From Thereva unica (taxonomy: Eukaryota; Arthropoda; Insecta; Diptera; Therevidae), in NCBI GenBank assembly GCA_949987705.1, contig OX465284.1, positions 71,781,470-71,845,469 on the forward strand: a stretch of 64,000 bases of DNA. Reading direction: 5' to 3'. Below, one piece after another: positions 35,600 through 47,726 of this stretch (position 1 is the first letter of the stretch; each line of letters begins with the position of its first letter). The position numbers were made by a program, and so were the translations under genes. Under the pieces are notes generated by a model, which worked only from the letters and a program-made list of their open reading frames with translations, ran no database searches and had not been told where the DNA came from.

Positions 35600-38255
35600 A
35601 GTTTCCACCACTCTCCGCTGTTGATGTAGTTTGTTATTTTAGCACAAGTTTAGCTCATTATCAAAATTTGCCATTTCTTTTCTAAAAGGAAAAAAACTTA
35701 ATTTAGTTAGTAGTCAAAAACACATTTAATAAAAAAAAACATTTTGAAAAGGTGCTTCATATTAGTGGAGCAACATACCGCAGAAAAATTCATACGTTAT
35801 GAATCACCCGGCAACATGACAATATCCACGTTCATAAATTATCCTTATTATACAAAATCATCATATAAATTCCCAAAAACACATTCCTGACTCACACTGA
35901 AAACTGAAGCTGAAAATTAATGATAAATATTTGCATGTACCTGAAGCCATGTCGAAAAGATAAAATCACAACAATTAAAACTATTTAAACTATTGAGCTT
36001 GCGATTACAATGAAAGTGTCCATTATTTTAATTAAAACCCACATTTTATTCGCGTTCCACAGCGAAATAAGAATTAAAAATAAAACGCACGAAATGACAA
36101 CCAGAGACGCTGCTGCTGCTGATAAAAATCAGAGTCTGGTGCACTTCTTTATAAAAATTCCCGAGTCATGAGCAAAACTAATGGACCACTGTCACGCAAT
36201 GAAGTGTCTCTGACGAAAATAAAAACACTTGGAGGAAGATGGCGAATAAAAAAGTACGAAATGAATTTACAAAAAATCAAGAAAAAAAAATAGAGGTGTA
36301 TTTATTTTTTATGCTTTTTGTTAGCCCGCGAAACGTTGAAGTTTTTAATTGGTCCATTACTTATGCGCCTCACTACCTGAAGCACTTGGGATGAGTCCTG
36401 CGACTGTTAAGAGATGCGCAGAAGTCTTAAGATTTAATGAAACGAAGATGTTCTTAATCGATTGGTGGTTATTCGATCTTCTGGTCACTACTGAATTGGT
36501 AGTTCGCGTTGAGATTTATTGTGCCCATTCCCAGGAACATGCATTGGTGGAATTATGCTCTTTATGTTTGGGGATTATTTTAATTTGACGTGGATATTAG
36601 TTTTGCCGAGATACACACGGTTGGGAAATTTGTTTTCCTTATCAAGCAACAAGAAAGAATTTAGTCCTTAAAATTGAGCTGCTTTTGCCAGAAAGCCCCA
36701 AAATAAGGTCACAAACAATCTGCAAATTTATGTCTAAGAAAAGACGGCGGCGACTATAACGAAGAACGTTGTAGCTGCAGACGAGTTTGGTGGTATCCCC
36801 GTCAAAGTCAGAGGTCGAGAAGTAAATTGCACCAGAGTCTGGCCGTCAACAATGCGGCGTACACATGTAAAGACCGAAAATTGCTGAGGAAAGATGAAAA
36901 CCAAAGACCTCCGCGAAGCAATCGTTTTCGTATTTCGTATTTCGTGTACTAGCAGAACGCACTCGATGCAATTATCTTGCATTCCCTTGGCTCTGCGGCG
37001 GCTCTGTTTCCGTCGTGCTCCGTTGTTCCGTCCTCGTTCAGCTGCATTTACTTATGAAATCTACCACCGACGGGATAATCCGAGCTCGGACTGCATCTGA
37101 AAAAAAAAAATTAAATAAATCAGGAACCCTTTTGCGCCCAGAAAATACGACTTTAACCCTTCAGGATACAAGCGAAAAACACAGAAACAAAGAGCAAAAA
37201 ATAAAATAAAACCTTTCAAATTTAGGACCAACAATTTGCCATCTCGTGACGTCGGATTGGGTGGGAACAAGTTAATTGTTTAATTTAAGACCAGAGACCC
37301 AATGCCCTTCAAGCAGGCCCCTTCAGTCCCAGGTGAGTTATTTGGTCCAGGGCTTAATATAGTCATTTTCGAGATTATCACATGTAGTATGCGGACTGAC
37401 TGGGCTGGATCATCGGCTTGTGTGGCACTCTACTCCCTTTATCCAATTTGGGCCAATTATTGAGAGGAAATTGCTGTGGGGACGGCAAGAATATCGGTCA
37501 ATGTTGGAAAATAGTAGCACGAGAATTTCTTGTTGCTGCTTTGTTGGTGGTGATGTTTGTTGTGGCGATTGTATTGGAGAAGAATAGATTGGTTTGTGAT
37601 AGAACGGCCGATTGTGATGTTTGAAGCAAGATTTGGGTTTTTTGTAGGCTTAGATAAATACGAGATAGCATTGAAGCAACTGCAAAAGCTGGGCATGTCC
37701 TTGTTTTAGGATTTCGCGTGGATTATAGTAACAGATGACTGTTCGAAAAAAAGCCCAATACAATAGGCGGCACAAAGGGATGACGTTGGTCCACATCAAT
37801 CTCCAACTTACTAGCCTTGCATTAGCGCTCCAATGGAGAATGCGAGATAAGCAAGAGTTCGACGTGACTTTTAAGCAAGAGTCATGGCCAAGTAATGTTA
37901 ATGTACAGGGACTGTAGTGGTAGGCTATAGTGAAATCAGCAGTGCTGCATTTTCATCGTTTACTGCAATGGCAAAACTGCCTAGCTCTTTCATACAAAAT
38001 GTCTAGAGTTCTGACAATGGTAAAGATGGAGATCCACAAACAAGCCAGGAGGAGCCTGATCAATCTTTACTCATCACATCTTTCTTAATGCCGCACAGAC
38101 CCACATAGTGAATTGAGTAGCGAGCTTCGTCGATTTCGCCTTTCGCGCACAGAAAGCAAAGGTGGAGGAGCCAGCTCCCCGTCAATGATCCGTAAGAGCA
38201 CTTCGGGGGAGGCCAGGGCGAAGTAATGTCTTTACGCCTCGTACCAGTATAAACT
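35600..38255. other. Unassigned region
   Basis: No supported gene or paired repeat is seen. 36750-37080 is GC-richer with modest open frames and no motif. Confidence 0.35.
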
Positions 38256-38604
38256 CCGCTTTTAGCTAATACCTCTTAAACGGTAAGTCTTATCATAAAA
38301 TAGTGTTTACAAAGTTTGCAGATTATGTGTGAATGATATTATACATTTTTCAGTACGAATTGCCATTCATGAGATATCGCAGTTTTAAAGATTTAAATAC
38401 TCATATCCCCTATCTAATTCGCAACTTCTATAGGTCATCAGACCTTCAATAAATCCTCTGTTAGACTACGCGGCTAATATTTTCAGGGGTGATTTTTGGA
38501 TGTATTTGGAAAAAAATGTTCTAGAGAGGGGCTATCCCCACCACAGGGTGTTTACGAAACGTTTTTAAAACGCTTTTCTTGTCTGTCTTTTTGTCCGGTA
38601 AAAA

Positions 38605-38975
38605 TTTTGCAATCGATTTTTCACATCTTTCAGTTATCCGATTATGCCGTAATTTTGCACACAACTTTAGCTCCGATGACAATGCAATTTGGTGTAATTA
38701 ATATACCGTTAGATCCATAGCGGCCGGCTCAATAGCGCGGATTACTGTTTTCTTCACGGAATAAACTTGCCAACCGATTTTTCATATGCTTCCAGTTCTC
38801 CTATCATGCAGAAATTTTGCACACAGCTTTAGGTCCGATGAAAATGCAATATGGTATACTATAATGGTAATTAACACTTTCTCACAACCCTTTCGACATG
38901 GGTATCAAATGAAAGGGTCTGACAAGTAGAATAAAATAAGCAATATACCGTTAGATCTATGGCGGCCGTCTCAAG
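38605..38975. repeat. Two-copy direct repeat
   Basis: The unit at about 38605-38730 contains CGATTTTTCA, AATTTTGCACACA, GATGACAATGCAAT and ATACCGTTAGATC. The same words occur in order at about 38768-38970. The second copy holds an extra 70-80 bases before ATACCGTTAGATC. Origin is unknown. Confidence 0.65.
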
Positions 38976-39067
38976 TCATAATATGAAGATGTTCAAAATC
39001 AATTGCAGAATTTTACACACAAGACTGAAAAGCAGAAAATAATTATTTAGGTAAAAGGCACTTTCCA

Positions 39068-39373
39068 ATATAACACGTTTTTAAAACGAACTAAAAAGTT
39101 TAAAATAATTTCTCCTAGCCCCATACAGATTTAGAACCTCGTACATATTGCTAACACCAAACAGATAGTCCTGAAAATTTCTGATTGTGAATTTGTAATA
39201 GCTATGAAAACATTTGTAAGAATGAAAACGAAAAAACGTGGGGCGCATACATGATTGATGCGACTGACTTCTCAACCCTGCTACTCTACATTCCTTACTA
39301 TTGTCTATAGTAGGCGCCCCACTTTGTTTCGTATGGGGCTAGACTTTTTAGTTCGTTTTAAAAACCTGGTATA
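39068..39373. mobile_element. Small TIR element (MITE)
   Basis: TTTTTAAAACGAACTAAAAA near the left end and its inverted partner near the right end (to about 39367) give terminal repeats of about 25-32 bases. They are followed inward by CTAGCCCCATAC on both sides; the left arm has a 15-base insertion between these blocks. There is no coding content. Confidence 0.8.
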
Positions 39374-39649
39374 TTAAAAAGTGTTTTTATCAAAATAATT
39401 TTACTATTTACTTAAACTTTAATAACTCCTAGACTAATTATCGTAGAGAAACGCAATAAGATTCATCTTTTAGGGAAATATCTATTCTTTTATTTGATAT
39501 AACAAGAGCGATGAGTGACTCCATTTAGAACAGTTTTAAAATATGAGCAAAATGCCAAAATATTGGGATTTGTCTAATAACGAAGAATATTTGGATTTTC
39601 CTCACAGTTTTTACTTATACCTATATCTTCTACATTCCCTTTAAGATAG

Positions 39650-40404
39650 CAAAGTTAACAGAAATGACAATGGAAAATGCAAAGTGTGCAGTCAGGAATC
39701 CTTCCCAGTCAGACAAGGCTTAAAGCAGGGCGATAGACTGACACCCATGCTATTTCATCTCTGACTAGAAGGAGTAATTCGCAAAGTAAACATTGATGCA
39801 AACGCAACCCTGCTTAACAAATCAAAATAATTGGCAGGATATACCTTAGAGAGATATTCACGGAATTAGAAGATGGAGCCAACCAAATACGGCTGCAAAT
39901 AAAAGCAGAGAAGAGTAAGATTCTAATTCAGTCAAGGGTGGAAAGAAGAAGAAGAATTCACAATACCACCTGGGAGGAACATAACTTCGAACGGATAAAC
40001 CAATTTCACTACCTGGGGTCCACATTCAGCGAAGGCAACGATGAAACGATAGACGTACAAAGAAGAATAAACGCCGCAATCAGAACATACTTCTCACTAC
40101 TGCCAGTGAATGCATGAAGAATCACGAATTGTTCGTCTTATACAAAGAGTGTAAACTCTCGACACATGCCAAGCTACTGTGTTTACATTGGGCCGGTTAT
40201 GTCCAAAGAATGGATGACCCAAGGATACCAAAAAAAGCCCTGTATCTATTACCAGATGGCAAAAGACTAGTTGGCAAACCATGGTCAAGGTTAGAAGACA
40301 GCATTAAGGGCGATGCAGCAAAACTGCTCAACACAAGAAACTGGAGACAAGCTGGGGAGAAGAGAGACATATTGAGGAAGAAGCTGGTGGAGGCCAAGGT
40401 TTGA
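39650..40404 (+). pseudogene. RTE-type LINE fragment, RT to C-terminus
   Basis: The plus strand reads GLKQGDRLTPMLFHL and LEGVIRKVNIDANATLLNK. A gap and stop replace the YADD block. Then come LEDGANQIRLQIKAEKSKIL, NQFHYLGSTFSEGNDETI and RRINAAIRTYFSLL. It ends with HWAGYVQRMDDPRIPKKAL, GDAAKLLNTRNWRQ and LRKKLVEAK. It is the same general family as 1-752. Several stops and frame changes show decay. Confidence 0.85.
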
Positions 40405-41124
40405 ATTGGACTGTAAAGCCATCGAAGTAAAAGAAGCCTTCGGCCCTATGGCCGAGGTTTAAACTATAAAAAAGCCATTGTCATTGCCATTGCTGGAAGA
40501 TCAACACATACATTTCTATTGTAAAACAAATATTGGTCCAACGACGATGTAAAACATTCATTCCAATATTTCTCTGGAGTGTTTATGACCTTTTCTTCGT
40601 ACTTTTTTGTAAGATCATAGTCATCTTTTGTAGAATAATCTTTATATAATTTTGATCTGTCCGGATAACTTAAGTTAACTCATTTTATGTTCCTATTAGA
40701 ACAAGAGTAATATATAAATATAAACCGTTTTTTTTTTTTACTGAAAATCCCGGTTTTCGAATTGCATAATTTTCTTTTAAAAACTGGGTTTGAGAACTAG
40801 TATTTAGCAACCAACAAACCCTAGTTGTTTATATACCTATATCAACCAGAACTTTGTTCGGAATGCCATCTACTCCACCCGACTTCTTCTTAATCACACG
40901 ACTAAATATTAGCAAACGATTGATTTTTCCAAAGAACGTAGAACGTAGATGGGCTTTGGAAATATAATTTGCTGGGCAGTTTCTATGAATTCGATTATTG
41001 ATCGATTCTCAGTTTTCGACGTTTCGATTTCATTGGATAATCTCGGTTTGGGCTAAGCTAGCACGGTGTGCGGACTTAAAAAGGCAACGACTTCAAATCC
41101 GGATGTTTAATATAACAATGTGTT

Positions 41125-42250
41125 CCTGACACTGCAGGTCAAGGACGCCACCTCCTTGATCTTTTTCTTACCTCCCACCCAACGCGGCACTCCGTGGAAG
41201 CCGATTCGCCGCTAAGCAACTCAGATCGATATCTAATCAAGCTGCTCCTGGATCTAGATTTCCAGAACAGCGATGTCAATTTTGCCACCCTTTGTATTAC
41301 CAAAATTATATTGACTTGAATGCATTTATTCATTCCTCTAAATCCATAAAGCATGGATGGTTTAATCGGGAATGCATAAACGTAATTAAAATCAAAGAAG
41401 CCACCGTACAAAGAGTACAAACATTTTTCGAGCGAATCATCTGAACTTGAGTGCATCAGGTTGAGAAATTCCTGTAAATCCACCATCAGGAAGATCAAAG
41501 AATTTTCGATGACAGGCTGAGAGGAAATTTCATTAACTCCACTGCATTTTTTAAACCTGTTAATATTGATTTATTTAAAAAACCAAAAATACTAAAAAAA
41601 CAACCTTATAAACAGCTATTAAAGCCAATATTATAAAATAAATAGTAAGAAAAATATTCATCCGCTACTCAAAAGCATACATTCGAAAAGGGCTTTAACG
41701 AAATCTTGGACGTTTCCGAACGAACGGCTTCGTATCATCTACGTTTACGAACTCGTTGCATCGCTGCAAAGCATACGTATGCGTTTACGAAAAGGCCTAT
41801 ACCCACATATTCCAAATTGCTAAACATTCATCACAGTACCTGGGACTCCTTAAAAGGTGCAAATTCCTCCTTCAGTTGTCAATCAGGGGTACAATCTACA
41901 AGTCCTACATTCGTCCATGCTTAAATTACGTCTCGTGTATCTGGGCCGGAGCTCCGACAACCACCTTTGCTTGGTTGAACATGGTGCAAAACCGCGTTCT
42001 CCAACTTATTGGCGTTAGCGCCATTTGCTCTTCAATTGACTCATTAAGCCACCGCAGGAATGTAGCAACTCTTGCAAAATTTTAGCGCTTTTACCACAAC
42101 GCCTGCTCCACTTAAATAAGTAGCCTTAAGCTTCCACGGCAACTTTTGCCCCCAATACAAGACTTGTCCGCCCGTCTCACTTTTACAATTTACAGCCCTT
42201 TTCTTCGCGCACACCCCAGTTTAGAAATTCGTTTATAACAAGAATAACTC
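41125..42250 (+). pseudogene. Jockey/CR1-like LINE with internal deletion of the RT core
   Basis: The plus strand has the endonuclease end (GHLLDLFLTSHPTRHSVEAD, LSNSDRYLI, 41135-41250) and then linker pieces (WFNRECINVIKIKEATVQ near 41355-41410). It then jumps to the post-RT region with SSQYLGLLKRCKFLL, GTIYKSYIRPCLNYVSCIWA and NRVLQLIG..SLSHRRNVATL (41760-42085). The catalytic RT domain that should lie between (about 41560-41640) is missing. The element is therefore internally deleted as well as frameshifted. Confidence 0.85.
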
Positions 42251-42279
42251 GACTGTAGAACACCTTTCCACAATCAGTA

Positions 42280-42432
42280 TCAGTTACCGAGGCTCGAGAC
42301 ACCGCCAAAAACCGAGAAGAATGGAGGCGAATCGTGAATAGAGTTCGGGACCCAGCGGCACCGACAGCAGCGTATCCGTTGCGGGGACGTCCCGCTCGGA
42401 CCGCCAGCTAACGGATCAAAGAAGAAGAAGAA
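42280..42432 (+). mobile_element. LINE 3' tail with (GAA)n end
   Basis: The plus strand reads TARDTAKNREEWRRIVNRVR followed by a stop, then GGATCAAAGAAGAAGAAGAA. The segment AGCGTATCCGTTGCGG and this tail match the insert at 19014-19185. It is a 5'-truncated copy. I could not find its target duplication. Confidence 0.7.
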
Positions 42433-42469
42433 GTATTCCTGTCTATTCTTCAAGCTAGGCTTACTACTT

Positions 42470-43990
42470 TTTTTTTAGTTTTTAAAAAGCGTTTATTTAA
42501 CCTAACAGCTACCCTAATATAAATTTGACTAAACGCTTAAAGTTAATTATTTTAACCTATTCTAATCTATCTAACTCACTGGCCCTCAGCAGGCACTTTA
42601 AATTAATCTATGTCTTAATTTAACTTATGCCTTTCGACTAAAACTTATGTATTTTTTTATTTATTTTTATATTATACATTATTTCTAGTCCTAAGAAAAA
42701 TTTGAAAACTTAGATGCTATATTAATTATTTTGTATAAAACTTAAGCTAACTTAGTCTACTCTACTAACTAACTTAACCCTAAGAAACCTATCTGGGCGG
42801 GGGCAGCAGAGTTGAATTCTCTCGGGTGGCCCCCTTCCAGGCGACGGGCTTCCACGGGCTTGAGCTACAAGAAATAACAATAGCTCGTGGAAGCTCGCAC
42901 CACTAACCTAGACTTACTTAAAGCTACTTTCATTACAAAGTAAAAACTACAACTAAATTCTATCTAAGTACTAAGCTAATCTTTTAAAACTAACATGCAT
43001 TAAAAAATATTCTGTAACTTCATTAGAGAAGGCAAATACCCAACTAAGGGGGTCCTCCAGCCACCAGTACAAATTACTGGCATTGGAGGCCTCTTTTTTA
43101 TCTTTTTCTGAGATTCGCGTGCTGAACCTCAGGAGATCCTGTATTTCTCTGCCTTCTTGAATAGCGCGCACTCGTTTATCACATGCATTGCGATGCATCT
43201 AGTGAAATATAGGTATTGGTCCATCCAAAGCCCAAGGTATTTCACTTCCAATTTGTTTTCTAATGCTTACCCCGCATTGTTCGAAATTTTGTGTGTTTTC
43301 CAGTTCCTCCGCACATCGCGAGAAGCTTTGTTTAGAGGAGTCCGGAAAAGGATCGATTCACATTTGCTAAAATTGATCTTCAATTTCCAATCATCACTAT
43401 ACCGTTCGATTGTTTCGAAGTCACGTTGTGAGAGCGTCTGGATGACTCCAATCTTCTGCCCCGTCCTGTACACAATCAGGTCATCCGCATACGCTAGTGC
43501 GAAGGGGAGTGAACTTATTAGGTCACTCGTAAAGATATTAAATAAGAGCGGCGAGTTTACTGCGCCCTGTTGCAGACCATTTTTAATGTCAAAGACCCTA
43601 CTTGATGTGATCTTGTAAATCATGTATCACTGAGGTCCAGTCATGCCGAATCTGACCAATTTGTAGAGAAGACCTTCGATCCACACTGTATCGAATGCCT
43701 TCTCAAAATCGATCAGGCATGCTCCTGTACACTGGCCTTTCATGAAGTTCCAGTGTATGTTTGATACCAGTTTGGACGCGGCATGAATAGTGTCATGTCC
43801 CGCCCTAAAACCGAACTGGTTATCGGGAATTATCTTTTTGTCCTCAATCCATTTGGCTAATGATCTATTAATGACTGTTTCAAAAATCTTGCTGATATTC
43901 GGCAGCAAACTTATTGACCGGAGATTGGCATGGTTAGTTTTATCTTTATCTTTTTTAGGTATTGGATACACCGCGGCTTACTACTAGACA
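42470..43990 (-). pseudogene. Relatively well-preserved Jockey/I-type LINE RT and 3' region
   Basis: The minus strand runs PIPKKDKDKTNHANLRSISL, IIPDNQFGFRAGHDTIHAA, ACLIDFEKAFDTVWIEGLL (43971-43627). After one stop it continues GLQQGAVNSPLLFNIFTSDL, FALAYADDLIVYRTG, ETIERYSDDWKLKINFSKCE (43623-43267), then LEVKYLGLWMDQYLYF. The YADD catalytic box is intact. Only one stop separates the two RT halves, so this is the youngest-looking LINE in the window. Downstream 42470-42960 is probably its 3' UTR, ending in an A-rich tail (TTTTTTTT at about 42469 on the plus strand). The endonuclease is missing: a 5' truncation near 43990. Confidence 0.9.
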
Positions 43991-43994
43991 TTGT

Positions 43995-45595
43995 GCTATG
44001 ACGTGTAGGACATGACGGAGTAGTAGTACATATGGTGACACCTTAGCTTAGACTATGAAATAAAAAAAATGTTTCAGAAGCCCATAATTCTCGAGGTCAA
44101 AGTTCGTACGCATACAAGTGTTCACCAAATAAATTTCATGATAGTAGGTCCCCACAAAATCCTATTTTTTATGCTCGTTAATTATCGCCGATATGGCTAG
44201 TTTCCTCCGGATCTATATTCACAGACCTCAGTAGTACCTACTGGCTTCCTAGACATCAATGATAAATGTTTCATTATTATTATCATCTGTGACCAGTCCA
44301 ATAGGTATTTTTGTCTACATTAAACAAGAAGTCTTACTAAAATTGTCTAACATTTATAAAAAATGCATACCTACTTTAAATACTCCCCCCCAGTGATGTA
44401 AATGAAAACGATTTCAAAATGACTACACAAACTAAATTGAAGTAAGCCATCAACATTCTACATTTCTGAATTAATAAGGGATTCCTTCAGTCCAAATCGC
44501 ATATCTTCTTTAAAATTTCAAATTCCTCATCATCATCTTCATAAAATAAACTTGGAAAACATCTTCATAATCCCCCAAAACAAACTAATTGGTGATGAGA
44601 GAAAAACACCAAAATCAGCATCCCACTACTGTGGTAGGCAACAACTATTCTGTGGAGATAGCAAACTAATTATTATCATTATAAAAATGTAAAACACAAA
44701 ATCCAATATCGAAAAGCTCGACAAGGAATTACCATAAAACTAGTATCTTATCCGCCAGGTTAAGCCGCAAGAAGAAGGTGAAAAAATGAAGAAAAAGTCT
44801 TAACCAACACCCACGCGTCTTAATAGAGCCATTGATGACGATTTGCTTAAACTTGATTGATGCTAAAATATCCAATAATGTAAATGCGTTTCTGCTGCTA
44901 GGAAAACAACGATAAAAAATTGAAGCGAACTGCGAAAATGGATATCGAACAAGCAATGGTATTCTTCTGTTTGGGAGAGAGACCTAGGATTGGACTCGAT
45001 TGTGCAGAATCTAAGGAGGGGAAATGCTATTCTGTAAATGTAGGTACTCTTTTGTTGGGGAAATTTATCTTTTCTGGGGAAGTTCTCTTTAGGTCTGGCA
45101 GCTTGTCTCTTAAACGTGCAGACATTTGTTAGTAAGGTCTGTGCGCTAGAAGGGAAGGTAGCCCCTACTAGACCCACCTTTTCTTTCTTGGGTAGTTTTT
45201 GTGTATCTTTCATTTCTTCTGTGGCGTTTCTTGAATAATTTCGATTATTTTGAATAAATTTTTTTCGGTATCTAAGAGAGCGCTTTTCTCTTTCTTTATC
45301 GAGTTGGGACTGCGCACAGCAAAGTGCAAGCAGAGCAGCTCTACTGGACCGCAAAGGTAGGAGCTAAAAAATCTGCAAACTCCAGTTTAGTGTAGACTCC
45401 TCGAGGTTGCGGTCGTGCATTGCTCAAAGTTGAGTGTCGGAGTTGAAACGAAGTGAGAAATTCGCGCCCTTTAACAACCAGTTTTCAAATCAGTTTTAAG
45501 TCGTTGTAAAATTAAAAATGACAAACCCTTAATAATCGAGTGAATATATAGAAAAAAAAAATTATTAATTCAAAAACAACCCCCTCCATCGGCGA
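43995..45595. other. Upstream flank of the secreted-protein exon
   Basis: I support no gene here. A 163-codon minus-strand frame (44863-45354) would be divergent from the exon at 45982, but it has no domain and a biased composition. Regulatory DNA is plausible but unproven. Confidence 0.35.
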
Positions 45596-45599
45596 AGGT

Positions 45600-45760
45600 G
45601 TATTTAAAGGGAGATTTTACATCCCTTTCCGACTCCAGTTGCTAAACTCAGTATTTGACTATTGAATGCTGGGAGCAGGAGTTTCTGGTCCTGTGAATCC
45701 CTTTCTTCCTAGACAGTAGTGCTGCACACGAAAAATTAACCCTTGCCCTCAGTTCGCAGT
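45600..45760 (+). promoter_or_regulatory. Candidate core promoter and 5' UTR start
   Basis: TATTTAAA lies at 45601 and initiator-like words lie at 45648 (TCAGTA) and 45749 (TCAGTT), upstream of the signal-peptide exon. The second initiator would give an ATG-free leader of about 230 bases. A start at the first would include a 17-codon upstream ORF beginning near 45665. The spacing of TATTTAAA to either initiator is not canonical, so this is suggestive only. Confidence 0.25.
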
Positions 45761-45981
45761 ACCCAGTCCCTTTCGTGCACAGAGTCCTTAGAAATTCGGT
45801 GAGAAGAAAAACGGTTGAGTTCTGTTGTTGTTGTACACCTAGATATTTTCGGGGTATCCCTAGTAGAGAAGTGTGTTTCCCGAGCTCCCGACGAGGAGCT
45901 CACAGCCGAGTCAGGAATTGTTTAATTAAGAAAAAAGTCTTGAGAAAATCTGTGTGGAGTGGTTTTAATTAAGTTCGCAAA

Positions 45982-46125
45982 ATGCGTTCAGAGTGTGTCA
46001 TCCTGGGGCTGTCGGCCCTACTCATAGTTGGATTAAGCTCAGCTGCGGCTGCCAGCGCGGGATTCCTCGGGGGGAAGCCCCTGAACATCCGAATACAGCA
46101 GTGCCGAGAGGGTTGCTTGGAAAAG
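45982..46125 (+). CDS. First coding exon of a secreted or cell-surface protein
   Basis: The start codon sits in CGCAAAATG, a good insect context, with an ATG-free stretch above it. The 48-residue exon starts MRSECVILGLSALLIVGLSS, a short charged n-region and a hydrophobic core. An alanine-rich stretch follows with a likely signal-peptidase site near residues 24-27. The mature part has GFLGGKPLNIRIQQ and then a C-x3-C pair (Cys41, Cys45). The exon ends in GAAAAG|GTAAGA, a consensus donor in phase 0. GC content is higher than its surroundings. The cysteine pair resembles the start of the cysteine-rich region of anosmin/Kal1-type proteins, but that is a guess from a few residues. Remaining exons are not found downstream; intron 1 may run past the window. 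Confidence 0.75.
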
Positions 46126-47726
46126 GTAAGAAACTAAAAAGAAAATAATAATTTCACTTAAGGGTTTTTTTTCGGTCTCCCTGTTATTATTAATTTTAAG
46201 CAAAAAGGACACGCACAGCCAAGGGTTGCGGGGGTGAGAATGTTCAGTCGCGGCGCTGCTGGTTGCAGTTTCCTTGAAAGCTTGTTTTTTCGGCTCTCGC
46301 GGGTGGCATGAGGAGTTTAACGTGCGTTTTCCGAGGGAGCAAATCAGGCACCACCCGTTCTGTTTTGCAGGTGGATCACCCACAGCCACCCCCGAGTTGG
46401 AGGGCTCCTGCGACAGGAAAAAGCTCTTAGTCTGCCTCAAATTCATTCTATTTTCGAGGGCTGCTTCTTTTCGGTGTTGGCGTATTTTTGTTCCTTGTGT
46501 ATGGCGGCACCCAGAGAAAATCCCTCAGTTTTTTTTACGGTCAAGGTTAAAAGTTGGCAGGGGTGAATGGGGCTCTCATATAGTGGGATTGAGTTATGTG
46601 ATTTCGTTCGAAGGGTCCTTAAGTTCTTGATTTTTATAGGCTTTGCACAAGGAGCCTTCTGTATCAACTATATATGGATTGAACCCCATATATACGTATA
46701 CATTCTAGGCTATGGGGATGAAATCACCTACATATATGTATTTCGCCTATAATGATGGTGTTATAATGTTCTACCGAACATGGGGTCGAGGGTTCGAAAA
46801 CTCAAGGTGAAGTGCCTCATTGAGGAAGAGTAGGAGGAGGAGGCTGTGCATGGTAGTACCAAAATACAACGACTCTCTCGAAAGGGTGGCTCGGCGTTAA
46901 TGCATTTTTTTGCAATTGCAATATTTTTTTTTTATTTTTTTTTTGCTATTTTCTCAAAACTGGGTAAAAGGTGAATTCGCTTAAGTGGTTGCATTGTTTC
47001 TCTACGGTGCAATGGGAGCTGGAATTTATCAAGTATTCCAAGTATACATGACATTTCCTAAAAGGTTTTGTTTCAGTTTTTTTTATTTTGTTTTTGATTT
47101 TGTTTTTGGAGCAGTAAGGAGAAAGTTTTTGAAAGACATTCTTTTTGGATTAGGGTTGACAGATTTTTATTATTATTTTTTCCTTTTTTTTTGATTTTTG
47201 GAACAATGATTTTAAAAGGGTTTTATGGTTAATCTGGGGCTTTTTTTTCAGTGGAAGTAGAATTTTTGAGGAGCTGTTTAGAGTGGAGTTGATGCTTTGG
47301 TTGATTTGAGACAAATCTTATTCTTGTTTTAGTGCATGTCAAACTTGGTTATTTGTAAATTCGATAATATTTATTAATTTAACCAATTTTTTTCGAGATT
47401 TTTGTGAGGTTATGAAACAAGTACATAACACCAGCGTATATTAAGAATATTGTTTATTTTCACATTAAGATTTTAAGATAAAATATTTTGATTAATTGAG
47501 TTGTTTTATATGCGAAAGAATTAAGCTTACCGCTCACCCTTTGAACTTGCAGTCTGTGATTTTGTAAGTCTAGTAAGTCTAGTAGTATTCCACGTCTACA
47601 CGAGCGTTTTTAATCGCATAAGATATTTCATATGCGTGCGTTTTTGGTTGCTGGGAAAGTTAACGCGTAAGTTTTCATTTGTAAAATGGTTTGAATAAAG
47701 AGCAATATTGTTTTTATGTGAAACCC
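46126..47726. other. Probable start of intron 1
   Basis: The region begins with the GTAAGA donor at 46126. It shows no further exon I can support. Open frames of 118 and 135 codons at 46039-46630 run in both directions through the GC-rich start of the intron and have no domain. Confidence 0.4.

Larger units (their letters stand above)
38260..39560. repeat. Inverted relative of the 30.5-32.0 kb repeat, with inserts
   Basis: 38275-38500 and 39385-39560 match, in reverse orientation, segments of 31465-31890. Shared words include ATTGCCATTCATGAGATATC, TAATAACTCCTAGAC and ATTCTTTTATTTGATATA. Between them lies unrelated sequence: a direct duplication (see 38605-38975) and a small TIR element (39068-39373). 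Confidence 0.7.

Noticed and set aside
44863..45354. 163-codon minus-strand frame divergent from the secreted-protein exon
   Set aside because: Tempting as a bidirectional gene, but no recognisable motif, biased composition and no supporting signals.
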